In this document: piece by piece, positions 10,243 through 21,516 of the stretch
Position numbering within the stretch: position 1 is the first letter of the stretch
How the letters are laid out: each line of letters opens with the position of its first letter
Position numbers and translations under genes: made by a program
Source: Neurospora tetraspora
Lineage: Eukaryota; Ascomycota; Sordariomycetes; Sordariales; Sordariaceae
Reading direction: 5' to 3'
NCBI RefSeq assembly: GCF_033439725.1
Contig: NW_026944386.1
Coordinates: 3,286,001 to 3,350,000 of the forward strand
Length of the DNA stretch: 64,000 nt
Notes under the pieces: generated by a model
Told to the model about the DNA's origin: nothing
Seen by the model: the letters and a program-made list of their open reading frames with translations, nothing else
The model's database searches: none

Positions 10243-11462
10243 CAGCGCTAGAAATAATTCAATTTAACTCAACTTGAGGTCGTATTTAAGTTGCCCCACT
10301 CAAATCGAAGGTATATTTAAATTAAATTATATTTATTTATACTTACTTAACCATATTTGCTATATGAAGTCACGTTTTTAGTGTTTTTAGGCTCAAAACT
10401 GCTCTAATTCTTACGATTTCTACCTTCCTACACTACCTAGAACCTCCTTACAACCGTAAATCCCTCCTAATAATACTCAATAGCGTCGTAATATTAACTT
10501 ATTATACTATATCATTTCAAATTAAACTAGATTGCAACTAAAATTTCAAACTTTCGATAGTATTAATGAATTCTATAGTAAGGCTATATTTTTAACTATC
10601 GAAAGTCAATTTAGCACCGTTGAAGGAGCGTTTGTAATTATTTACTATAGAGGGTATAAAATAAAAGTTAAATATTATATATAATAAATAAGGGTATAAG
10701 TTCTAATTAGCCTTCTATTACCTTAATACGTTATTAATAGCGTAGATTTTATTATTAAAGTAACAGTATAATTTATCCTCCTTCTTTAGCTATAAGAGGA
10801 AGGTATTATAAAAATTATAATCGATAAGCTAATCGTTATTAATTATCTTAATTTATTAATTACTAGTATTAATTAATAGATCTTTAATAAATTAATTAAC
10901 GTAATTAGTATCGTAAATAAGTTAGAAATTAGTAATAATCTCCTTATGTTCTTCGTTAACAAATTATTTATTTATTTACTTACTATAATAATTAGGGTAT
11001 AAAATATACGCGATCTAATATACAAAATATCACTCTATTTTATCCTTATATTATTTTAACTTTTTAACAACCTTATCAATAATATAACTGACAGCTTTTA
11101 TACCCTCGTTAATTAAATCGTTAACGTAATTAATAGGAGAGCTATCGTTTAATAAGGCAATTTAAAACAATATAGTTTAGGACGAGGCAATTCGAATACA
11201 AGAGGAGGCTAGTCGAAAGGAGGCGAATTAAAAAGAGACTAATTAAAATAGTTAAGAATTAAGGATTTTAGAAGATAAATCGATTTAAGAGGAGGAGTTT
11301 GGGGGGGTACGTATACGAATAGTGCATTGAAGTTATTAAATAGAAGTAGGGGTAACTATATAAATATTTAATTTTAGGATTTAGTCACCTTTAAAGGGTT
11401 TAAATATAATATTTTTTTTAAATCTAACCTTTATTTAACGTAACTTTTCAATAAATGTCAGG

Positions 11463-11642
11463 ATCGTAGAAGAAAGTAGGTTGAAGTGCCTACGGACAGC
11501 GCAAACACGTAGGGGACGTTAAAATAGAGGGAGGATTAAAAATATATTAATAGCTAACCCTAATAATTTTGGAGGCGAATTCGACCGGCTATTTATATCG
11601 TTGCAAACTCTATCCTATAATAATTAAATCTACGACGGCTCC
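11463..11642 (+). repeat. direct repeat, copy 1, inside the AT-rich element
   Basis: This 180-bp block begins ATCGTAGAAGAAAGTAGG and contains the less mutated stretch GGCGAATTCGACCGGCTATT. It matches 15,557-15,735 in the same orientation, mostly with transition differences. It could be one LTR of a nested, RIP-mutated retroelement, or an internal repeat of the DNA transposon. Confidence 0.8.
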
Positions 11643-14600
11643 TGCAAGGGCACAGTATGGGTAAGTCGAAGGCAAAGTTAAGATTCTATTTAAAATAGAA
11701 GATTTTAGATGGGGAAAAGAAAAGAGGAAGAGAATTAAATATAAGCGTATAAACTTAAATAAATACCCTAATTATATAAGCGATAATAGGACCTATATAC
11801 GGGTCGCTATTAACTAATCCCTTTACTCGTATCCCCTTAACCTATATAATAAACCCTATACATACTAGGATCTACCCTATAGCTAATCTTAGCATAACTA
11901 ATTAAATAGCTCGTATCCCTTAGACCGTACTATACCCAAAATCCTTTATATACCTTATTCTAGTACCTTTACGAATTATATTCGTATATAGCACCTAGGC
12001 TTAATCCGTTAGCGCCGTTATATTACCCCCCCCCCCTATATAAAAGATTCGTCTGCAAATTTTACTAAATAATCTTATAAAATACTATAAATTGTATTTA
12101 TTTTTTCTTCGTAATATATTATAAACGCTTTAATCCCTCCACTTTAAAATATTCGTTATTGTTATACTATTCTATATCCTTATTAAACTAATTTATTAAT
12201 TGTTAAGGCGGGCCTGGGGCGTCCGGGTTAATTTCGTAAAAGTCTTAAAGTACGTTCAATACGTACTTAAAATCGGAGGCGGGATACTATTTTAAGTTAA
12301 AGTCTTAACTTTTCTAATTCGGGTAATTTCTTTACAGTTACTACTTTAATAAATAGCGCCACCTCCTCTATTAATAAGTTTGGGGGTAAGGCCAAAACCG
12401 GAATTAAAACCCTTATTATTTCTATTAAAATTATTATTCTTACTAGATTTAGAAGTGACTTTATTCTTATCAGCAATAATTTTTAATATTTATTTAAAAC
12501 TAGAATAGTCTATATAATATAATTCGAAGGAAATAGATAAATTACAATATTTTGCGCCTATTTATTTCTTATATTCAATTAGAAAGTATTGGAATAAATC
12601 CCATTTCCATTCGGTCTTAAGATATTAATACTCGCCAACCATCCGAATAAACTTATTTTTAAAAAAATCGAAATTATCGTTATTTTTTATCTTTAATTTA
12701 GTAAAATTCTAAAACGCATTCTCTTTTGAATTGGGGTTATAATATTAGCGCTATAAATAAATTATTGAAGTAGAATGAATTTTAATTTAATTCGGGTAGG
12801 TTTTACGTAAGTATAGTATTAAATTATAATAAATATATCTAGTTAAACGACTTTTAACGTATAAGAATTTATTATAGTCGGTAAAGTAGTAATTAATATT
12901 AATTTCGAACTTATTTTAAATTAAATCGTTCTAAATTTCGAAGGGAATATTATCTTCCTTATTTTAATTATAATACTTAACGGGATCAGCTTGCTTAATA
13001 TTATAGTAGTAGGAATTAAAGCGTTTTCTATTCTCGGGATCGGTATATTTAGGGGGTAAAATTAAGAAGCGGGTAGAAGCTTTAAAGGGAATTTTATTAA
13101 CGTTCTTCTTAATATTAAGGAATATTATTTTTTTAGCCTTTCCTTTATTTTTATTTATTCTTTTACTAATATTTAAATTAATAATAAAATCTTTTAATCC
13201 TTTAATAGTATTTTCTTTTTCTATAAAGGAATTTTTTAATTATTATATTATAGTAGGGTTAGTAGTAAGTATACTATATCAGTCAATTAAAATAGGGACT
13301 TAATTATAAATAGTTTTAAATTTAATATCTAAATAAAATACGAAACAATAAAGTTCCGATACTTATTCCTTCTATATTATATTTATAATAAATAAGAATT
13401 TAAATTCTTAGAATATAGCCTGGGAGTCTCTATAATATAATTCAACGAACTTTACTTCGGTTAAATAATTGGAAAATAGGAGGTTCGAAGGGAATAATAT
13501 TTAGAAAGGAACGCTAGGGACGGAATTATAAATAAATAATTTAGTGAATTCTTCTATTTTCTACTTTAAGTCGTTAGTAACCTTATACTTAATCAGGCGA
13601 ATATCGAAGGTTTTAATATTTTCGACCGCTATTGTAATATACTAATCGAATAATTTAAAGCATAATTCAGGCTCTTCGTCGTCTTCTCCCGTATTAGCGA
13701 TTATATTAGCCAATACTTTGTCGGATATTTTTTATTAATTAGGCTATGGCACCAGCTCTGGCATAGTATATATGTAGTTAGTATAGTGCAACTACATTAT
13801 AGGCTAGTCCTATGATAATAGGTAATTGAACTATATACGGAAACGGGTTAAAGAAACAAATTAATAAAATAGTAGTTTACTAATTCTATTTTAATATCCG
13901 ATAGGAGCAAATACTTTTTAATAAAATTTAATTTCATATTAAAATTTATTAAACTATAAATTTTCTACTAATCTCTATATATTCTTACTAATAATTTTAT
14001 ACTTAAATATAGCTATAATATACCTACGCTTCTTTAAGCCGAAGTAATCGCAATCTTTACTAATACTACTAGTTTAATATTCGCGCTTTAAATTATAATA
14101 CTATAAGGAATAAAGTATTAATACGATATATAGCCTAATTTGCCGCAATTATAATAAACATACTTAGTATAAGAAAATACTGAATATTTAAGCTTACCGT
14201 ACTTGTAGTAAATACTATGCAATTTTATTACCCAATATTGGCCGTATATATATCTAAATTGGCCGTAATAATAATAAATAATATTAGAGTTGGTAAAAAT
14301 CGTAGGGAGAGGACGAGCGAAATTATTAAGGCTAGAATTAAATATAGGAATAAGAATAGGAATAAAAGTAAGAAGAAAAGAGGGAAAAGATAAATAAGGA
14401 TATAATATTTAAAAGCATTAATGCTATATTATTAATTCTAAAATTTTTAAATTCTTCAATCGCTTTATATACGCTACTGCTTCGGTTAATATATTAATAC
14501 TATTTACTAATAAAACGCCGCTACGCAAATAAGGACGTAAGCGATTTGCCTATTATAGGACGCGCAAATATTCTGGTTATTCGTAGGACAAATGGAATTC

Positions 14601-15556
14601 TTTAATATAAAAACGGTCGTAAAATATACGAATAGTTTTAGTAACGCCTTATTATATACGTTTAAAATTAATAAGGGTGGAGTGTTCGATAATTTAAATA
14701 TTACCGTTATACTCCTTTTCTAAGAAAATATATAGGTCTTTCTAAATAGGAATATTATAAATAGGGTCGTAATTAATTTTCTTCTTAAAGGCTATAATAT
14801 ATTTAAGTTAAGCGTTCTTAGGATTACCTTTAATATAATTAATAATGAAAAAAAAGGGTATTTAAGGGTATATAAAATAGTAATCGTTAATATCGAAAAC
14901 AAAATTATATAATTAAAAGGAATTTTCGCTAGTAAATTTAAAAATATTGAATTTAAGGTAATATTCGGAGGAAATAATAAATTAAATCGATTAAATAGAT
15001 ATAAGAATAATAGACGCTATGATTCAAGGAGCAATAATAGGAATAGGGAGGGCTGAGAAGCGTATTTAATTATAGAAGAAATAATTTTAATAGCGGAATT
15101 CGAAAGGAATAAGAAGGTAATTATTAAATTAATTTTATTCTAATAAGTTAACAAAATTATTCTAATTATAAAGAAATAAATAAGATAGGAAATAAATTAA
15201 AAGTAATTTAATAATTGCTACGTAGGATTCGAAGAATTTTTATTTCTATACTATAATATTATTTTTTAAGTAATAAAAGGGATTATGCGAAATATACGAA
15301 GGGGTAAAAGCGTAGTCGCTATTTAAATTATTATCGTCTATTTATTTAATAATTGGTTAATAATATTGGGACGAAGAAGGAAATTATTATTAAGAGATAT
15401 TGTCAGTTGTAATAAGAGGGGTAATAAGCAATTCTTACGTACTAGAAGTAGAGGGAGGGGTTTCTTCAGTAATCCGAAAAATGGATTGTCCGCTACGTAT
15501 TTATATCCTATCGGTAATAACTCAACTCCTATAGGAAGAGTTATTAACGTATTAAA

Positions 15557-15735
15557 ATCGTAGAGGAAGGTAAGTTAAGGTGCCTATAGATAGCGTAAAT
15601 ACGTAGGGAACGTTAAAATAAGGGGAGGATAAAAATATATTAATAATTAACCCTAATAATTTTAGAGGCGAATTCGACCGGCTATTTATATTGTTGCAAA
15701 TTCTATCCTATAGTAGTTAAGTCCGTAACGGCTCC
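15557..15735 (+). repeat. direct repeat, copy 2, inside the AT-rich element
   Basis: This is the second copy of the 180-bp block, starting ATCGTAGAGGAAGGTAAG and ending CGTAACGGCTCC. The copies are 4.1 kb apart. Similarity stops sharply after CGGCTCC in both. Confidence 0.8.
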
Positions 15736-18005
15736 GAACCGTTCCAACGCTATATTACAGCACTTATACTATACGGACATCGGCGCTCCTTGGTACTGGC
15801 ACGGGTTCAACGCCTGACAGGTCCCTAGTGACCTAACAATAAAGTAATAAGGCTAAGGATAATTATTAAAAAGAAGGGAATTTTAATTTTAAATTTCTTA
15901 GTAAAGTCCTTAAACAATCTTATTACCTCTATAATAGCTATAAAAATCCTCTAATCGTCGTTATTAAACTAGTCCTTCTTAAGTAATCTTTTAAATTTAT
16001 TTAAATAATTAACTATTTCTTTAACGTAATAATTAATATATTTACAAAATTTCCAAGCGCGACGGATTATACAATAATTAGATTTCTAGTACATAATATT
16101 ATTAAAAATAACGCTAATATTAGGAGAGAAATTATCATTATTAATAATAGTACTAAAAAAAGGATTAACTTTATCGTTAAATATATTATTACAATTAAAG
16201 TATACAATTTCTTTAAACTTAGCACAGCATTATAAACCTTTTCGAATAAATTGAATAATATTATACAACCAATTAACCAGTTTAACCTTTTTCTATTCCT
16301 AAAATAAAATATCCTCTTTAGCGGTAGAAAGGCGGGTAAATAGATTGTTAGAATCAGGGATACGAAGAAGCCTTCCTTTTATAACTACTTTCGCGCCGAG
16401 ATTTAGAACGTAACCAAAGTAACGTAAATAACATTAAAGAATTTCGTACTTAATATTACTAGCGGTAAAGGAGGGGAAAAATCCTTTAAAAATATAATAA
16501 ATATAGTAATTACTAGTATTAATATTATCGTTCTAAAAGTAATTAATATTATTAATATAGATTTCAAACTTTTTAATAATGTAAAATATAGTAGCTGCGA
16601 TATTCTCGTTGCTATAATTATTACGGACTTCTTAAAGACCTATTAGGTTATTTTTAAGGGTACGGGAGTAATTAATATAATAGATACATATTGAAAATAT
16701 TACGAGCCTATTTAGCGAAGTTTAGAAATTAAAGGAAATATATTTCTTAAAGTAGCTATTAATTAAACGCTCTTTCAATTTATTAAAGTAGACGATATAT
16801 TTATTCTAAATCTAAATAACGAATATATAGTACGATTTCAATAATAGTTTATTAATTATATTACTAATTATTAACTTTAATAATTCTTTAAAAGTATTAT
16901 TCTCGATAAAAGAATATAGGAACTTCGTATTAATAATTATTTCTACTAATAATTTACAAAATTTATCGCTAATCGGTCTTATAATAGGGAGGAAAAGTTA
17001 TTAAAATATATTTACGACCAATTTAACCTTTTTACGCGCTTATTTCTCCGTAATTTCCTTACTAACGGGTTTTCTAATATTAGATTCGCAATAGAAATAA
17101 ATAATATAAAAGTTAATTACCCGTAGAACGTAAAGGTTCTAGTATATTTTATAATACTAGTACGCTTAAACGTTAACGTTATTATCTATTTTAATTAGGA
17201 AAATATTATATTTAAGAATTTATAAAGACTGTTTAGCCTAAAAATCTAACTAGCCTTCTAATATAAAATATTCCCCTTTAATTTTAACCTTCGGCTAAAC
17301 GAAGTTATTAGTAAGTAAATCGTTGATATAAACTTCTTTCAATAGGTCGAATTATTTAATTAAAGGGAGGTAACACTTATTTTTTAACGCTTTTATTACG
17401 GCGACGTACGCGGGCGAATTATTAAGAGAGACAGTCGGCGGGTTACTTACGGTCGAAGAAGCTTTATTACGGTTTTAAACGATAAGTATTATAACGGTAC
17501 TAATAGTGCTAAATAGAGGTTAATACTAATCGGTAGTAGGGTAGAGAAGAAACTAATAATTATCGAATACAATTAAATATAATTGAGTGCGATAGCGTTT
17601 AATTTAGTAGCGTTGAGCTAATTAGGAGAGAAGGTTGGCGATATTACTTCAAAATGCTCAATTTAGTATATAATTTAAAAATACTAGAATTTTTTTTAAT
17701 TTAAGTAGTTTGAGCGGCTATATACATTAGGTATTAGCAATTAGAATATACATAACATTTTGGGTAGCCGATTGGTATACTTAAGGGTTAGGGTGGGTCG
17801 ATCTTTTAGGGGTAAAAATCATGTGTTTTTGTACTTTGAACCCTAACTTAAGGATTTTGCCGGGTGCTAAGAAAGGCGGGCAAATCGGTAAGTAAATATA
17901 AAGCTTTACTTGAGTTGCGACGAGTAAGTACGACCTATACTTGAATTGAATTATATTTATATTTATTTATATTTGCCAAGCATATTTGAGTTATCTCTAG
18001 CGCTG

Positions 18006-18013
18006 ACTCCAAG
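18006..18013. repeat. target-site duplication, right copy (ACTCCAAG)
   Basis: This is the second copy of the 8-bp duplication, immediately after the terminal CTG of the element. HET coding sequence resumes from it in the same frame. Confidence 0.88.
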
Positions 18014-18084
18014 GCTTGCCTGTGCGCACTTACCCTAGAGCTGCAACTTTGTGTATGCCTAGGAAAACCTTGGAGTCCAAGTAG

Positions 18085-19627
18085 GTTTTCTCTTCATTTA
18101 ATACTCTGGAGCTTTGAATTGCTACGTTGTGTTTGAGATACCAAAGTGTTCTATAGAAAGGACTCATTCAGCTTTGAGAAAAACCGATGCCGGGTTACAA
18201 ATCACAATATTTGCGAGTTGCTCACACCAACTCTTACTTGGCTCCGATATAACTTCCCCTAGAATAAGAAAACGCCAAAGCCACTTACATATCTGGATGT
18301 AATACCCACAGTCTCATGTCTCCCACCAAGACAGACGGTTTGCCCGGTTTCTTTCACGTCTCGAGTACCTCTAGATACAGGTCCATCTGGAGTACTTTCC
18401 TTGAGGCTTGTCTTCCGAGACTGTTTCTGGAATGCGGTCCATGCCGAAAGGTCCGATACATCAAGTATCCTGTCCGCTGAATCGTGTTAACTGAAGGAAG
18501 AAAACAGATATGTCAGTGATAACCCAGCCATGTGTCAGATCTTGTCGAAGTATAACTCTTTAAAGAGGAATGCTATACATCTCGTACCGCCACTTGACGC
18601 CTGTAACATTGCGGAGTGAGTAACCAGCAAGTGAAAGGCTCATTCCAATACGGAGCGCTCTTTCAGTCATGTACTTCTCCGTCCAAATGTCATAAACAAA
18701 AAGCCTGCGAAGTAGACGATGACAAAAGCACTGCTCCTCCGACCGGGTGCTGAGAAATCGCAGCTTCAATTTGACCTCAAGTCAACAGACAAGTGAACGA
18801 ATATCGAGGTGACATACCTTTCGCATCCGATTGTCCAAACCTCGCACAGTGAAAAAGGAAGTTGTCCCATCTCCCGTTCGTTGCCCTAGGAACCCAAGGT
18901 TTCCCTTCCGCCTTTCGACAACCTTCACCTGAACTTATACCCCGCGGTCCAATAACAGCTCGACGAGCACCTGAAAAGATATCAGACGGTGAATTTGGCA
19001 GCTGCCAAGAACTTATTGAGCGAATCTTGACCAGGAAGTGACCCACTCACTCCTTAATCTACCCCTCGGGTATATCTTTATCTTTCAACTTGACCTCACC
19101 TCCTGCTCTCTCTTTCACCCTGCTCTGAAATCCGAGGCAGCAACCCGTCGAGTGCGGTATAACATCACCATCGGCTCACTTTTGCGCTAGGGTAAGTCAA
19201 CGAGTACCCCTTCACAGGAAGAACAGTTTTTATCTTGCCGGTTGATGGAGTGTCATCACCGACTTCCACCTCACTTCGTCGTGTTGACGCCGATATTTCT
19301 TGCTTCGAATCACATCATCATCGTCGCAAGTCGCCTTCTTTGTGGGAGTTCGTCAAACAACTTTGACTTCTCCCTCACTCTGGACCTAACTCCCATCTTC
19401 TGGAAATATCGAGATCACACCCAAACCACCTGTTGTTTTGATCTGACAGTCAGTGAGCGGACCAAAGCTGATCTTGTTCACCTCCAGTCTTTGCAGTCGC
19501 AGCAACCAAACGGGTCGACACTCCGGCAAAAAAGAGGGAATAGCCCCATCCTTTGATCTTCAAAAGGCAGGCCAAGCTACCCGACCAAGACGAAGCAAAG
19601 ACAACCATCCCAAGAACAAATACCAAG
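18085..19627. other. no supported gene; upstream region of the next gene
   Basis: This contains the 3' flank of the HET gene and the presumed long leader of the gene at 19,628. Two minus-strand ORFs (19,046-18,777 and 18,769-18,560) could be joined by a GTATGT...AG intron, but they show no domain and I do not call a gene. Sequence just before 19,628 is rich in A and C, like a leader. Confidence 0.35.
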
Positions 19628-21516
19628 ATGGGTGGCACAAGAAAGTCGCCCACCAAGCTGGGCCAGTCACCCGCGGTGAAGTCTCATCATGCCCGCGTCA
19701 ACTCCGCCTCTAGCAACGCTTTCGCCGGTCCCTCGACCCCCTCTAGACCTGCCGCCGGCGGCGGCGGCGCAAAGAAGAACGAGAGCACCCCAGCGAAGGA
19801 GTGGAACTTCACCTACCTTCCCCCGAGCCACGAAGAGCGCAAGAAGAATGGTCGCGTCGAAGGCAGAAACTTGATCACCTGGAGCCGTGAGTAGCATACC
19901 CTCCCCCCTCCAACTTCCTCACCACCCCGCCCCGCCCAACACTTTCGCGCGGGTGCCCAACCAAACATATCCCAAACCGTAACCACTAACCCCTCCATCT
20001 CTCCCTTTCCCATTTAGGCCCGCGCATGGCCGAAAAACTCCTCCTCCACATCCAATACGAATGCAGCCGCTACCGCGTCGACATCCCCTGGGACTCCATC
20101 GCCCACCGCCTGCACCCAGGCTCAACGGGAAGCGCCATCCACCAGCACCTCAACCGCTTACGCAGCCACCTGATCGCCGAGGGCCACTTGGTCCCGCCCA
20201 TCTGCCAGAAACCGGGTTCGCGCGTCTTCGTCGACCCGCACATCCGCGGCTACGTCCGCGCCAACCAGGAGAATCCCGATGACCAGCTGACGACCCGGGC
20301 CGTCCGGTTTGATGAGCCGATGGAGGATAGGAAGTTTAACTTGCCGGATGCTGTGGAGAACTTTGGTAGGGGAGGAGGAGGAGGAGGTAATAATGGTCCG
20401 AGCTACGGCGGTGGAAGCGGCGCTGGTACCCCTCGTAGCACCCCTCGTGGTGGTGGTATCTTTGCGGGCGTCGGTCCTATTGGTGATGGCAGCTCTGGCG
20501 GTAGTGGTGGTGGTGGTGGTGGGCGCATGAGAGCCAGCCGTGGTAGCGCTCGTGGCCTTGTCAAAATCAAACGCGAGCCTTCGCCTGACCCGGCCGACCT
20601 TGATTCCGATGAGGAGTACCGCCCGGGTGCTAAGAAGGTTCCCAAGTCGGCCAGTCGCCGGTCGGCTAGGGCTAGGAAGCAGATGACTGCTCGCTCCACC
20701 TATGCTGAAGAGGATGACGATGACATGGAGGGCTATGGCGCGCCACATCAGTCTGTTGAGTATCAACAGGGCGAAGCTGATGTTGCTGATGATGAGGGCG
20801 AAGCTGAGGATTACGGCGCTGAGGCCGATGAGTATTACTTGCGGTATGACTCGGAGAATGATGGCCAGGCTTCTGGTGCTGGTGGTGGTGCCGGCAACGG
20901 TAATGGTCGTGTCCGTTCGTATGTCCCTCAGTTTGAGGACGAGGGCGAAGATGCTGATGTAAGTTCCCAAACTCACCCTCCTCCAACACTACCATCTAGC
21001 CTGTTTGTTGACCCGTTTCCCCCATAGTTCGAGGGCCTCGATTCTCCCCCCAAGCCCGCTCCAGCGCGCAAGACGAACAACAACGGCTACACCAGAAACG
21101 AATATCGTCTCCCTCCCATCACCAACCTCATGCGCGACGCCGATGCCTTCGATGGTGACGACAACGGCGAGCCATTCTTCAGCGATCCCCGCTCTCCCCT
21201 GGGTCTGAGTGGCGCTTCTGACGCCCGGGTGGGTAAGGCCCCCTTGATGCGGCCCGACTTTTACAACTTTGCCAGTGCTCTGCATTCCGGAGGTGGGAAT
21301 TATCAGTCAACTCAAGACAGCAGCAGCCACGGCGGTCACGGTCAGGACAGTCAGTACTCCCACGCCTTGAGCCAACAGGGTCGGTCCCAGGATCCGTTTT
21401 TGGGCCAGAACCGCGCGTCCAGCAAGGGCGGCCACATGTTTGACTTTCAGTCTGAGCCGGATGACGATGACAATGAGCGTGAGCAGTCGCCTTCCAAGAG
21501 GGCGAAGCATGCTTGA
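19628..21516 (+). CDS. conserved-looking acidic, Gly-rich protein of unknown function, about 562 aa
   Basis: The model is 19,628-19,886, 20,018-20,958 and 21,028-21,516, with good donors (GTGAGT, GTAAGT) and TAG acceptors that keep the frame. I do not recognise a named family. The most structured part spans the first splice: KEWNFTYLPPSHEERKKNG, then a block MAEKLLLHIQYECSRYRVD followed by IPWDSIAHRLHPGSTGSAIH and LIAEGHLVPP. That block reads like a small helical, possibly DNA-binding domain, because it resembles the spacing of Myb-like regulators in fungi; this is a guess. A Gly-rich linker, then long acidic tracts (EEDDDDMEGY, DDEGEAEDYGAEADEYY) and a terminal KRAKH suggest a nuclear protein. 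Start choice: an in-frame Met at 19,553 would add 25 residues, but 19,628 follows a better leader. Confidence 0.8.

Larger units (their letters stand above)
10243..18005. mobile_element. RIP-mutated hAT-like DNA transposon, 7.76 kb
   Basis: The left end reads CAGCGCTAGAAATAATTCAA and the right end, on the other strand, reads CAGCGCTAGAGATAACTCAA. That is 18 of 20 matches, with both differences being G-to-A/C-to-T type. The element is flanked on both sides by the same 8 bp, ACTCCAAG. An 8-bp target duplication and CAG...CTG ends (consensus YARNG) are hallmarks of the hAT superfamily. Subterminal pieces such as GGTCGTA(T/C)TTA also recur inverted near both ends. From about 10,300 to 17,700 the DNA is very AT-rich, TA-rich and full of stops, typical of RIP. 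No transposase can be read. A pair of 180-bp direct repeats inside suggests a second element nested in it. Orientation is unknown. Confidence 0.85.
9034..18084 (+). pseudogene. HET-domain gene broken by a frameshift and a transposon insertion
   Basis: The first part (9034 to about 9830) encodes a clear HET domain: YPYQPLQSDGHIRLLLLKP, PYKALSYEWGLPP, LYLWVDALCINQFDNREKGH, TAEMVIVWLGMG and YWKRIWILQEFVLARDY. Around 9800-9835 the homologous frame moves by one base, consistent with a 1-bp deletion. The second frame continues with LDDWVNATCNKEFKATDPRD and YIFALLGISHDGDSIVPDYE, then SYLADLMGIPKDRARDVW. At 10,242 the coding sequence meets a 7.76-kb transposon. Past the element, after the duplicated ACTCCAAG, the same frame resumes at 18,014 and runs about 22 codons to TAG at 18,082-18,084. 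No splice pair explains the frame change, so the gene is very probably dead, unless the base change is a sequencing error. Confidence 0.85.

Noticed and set aside
11457-15821. LTR retroelement bounded by TGTCAGG and CCTGACA around the direct repeats
   Set aside because: The motif pair is inverted and attractive, but the flanks (ATAAA and GGTCC) give no target duplication and the repeat copies do not start or end at these motifs.
17770-17880. TTAGGG-like sequence suggesting a telomere relic
   Set aside because: Only one or two units occur, scattered; not a telomere array.
18560-19046. Two minus-strand ORFs that might splice into one gene
   Set aside because: No recognisable domain, and the join is only one of many possible GT-AG pairs. 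Kept as an unsupported possibility.
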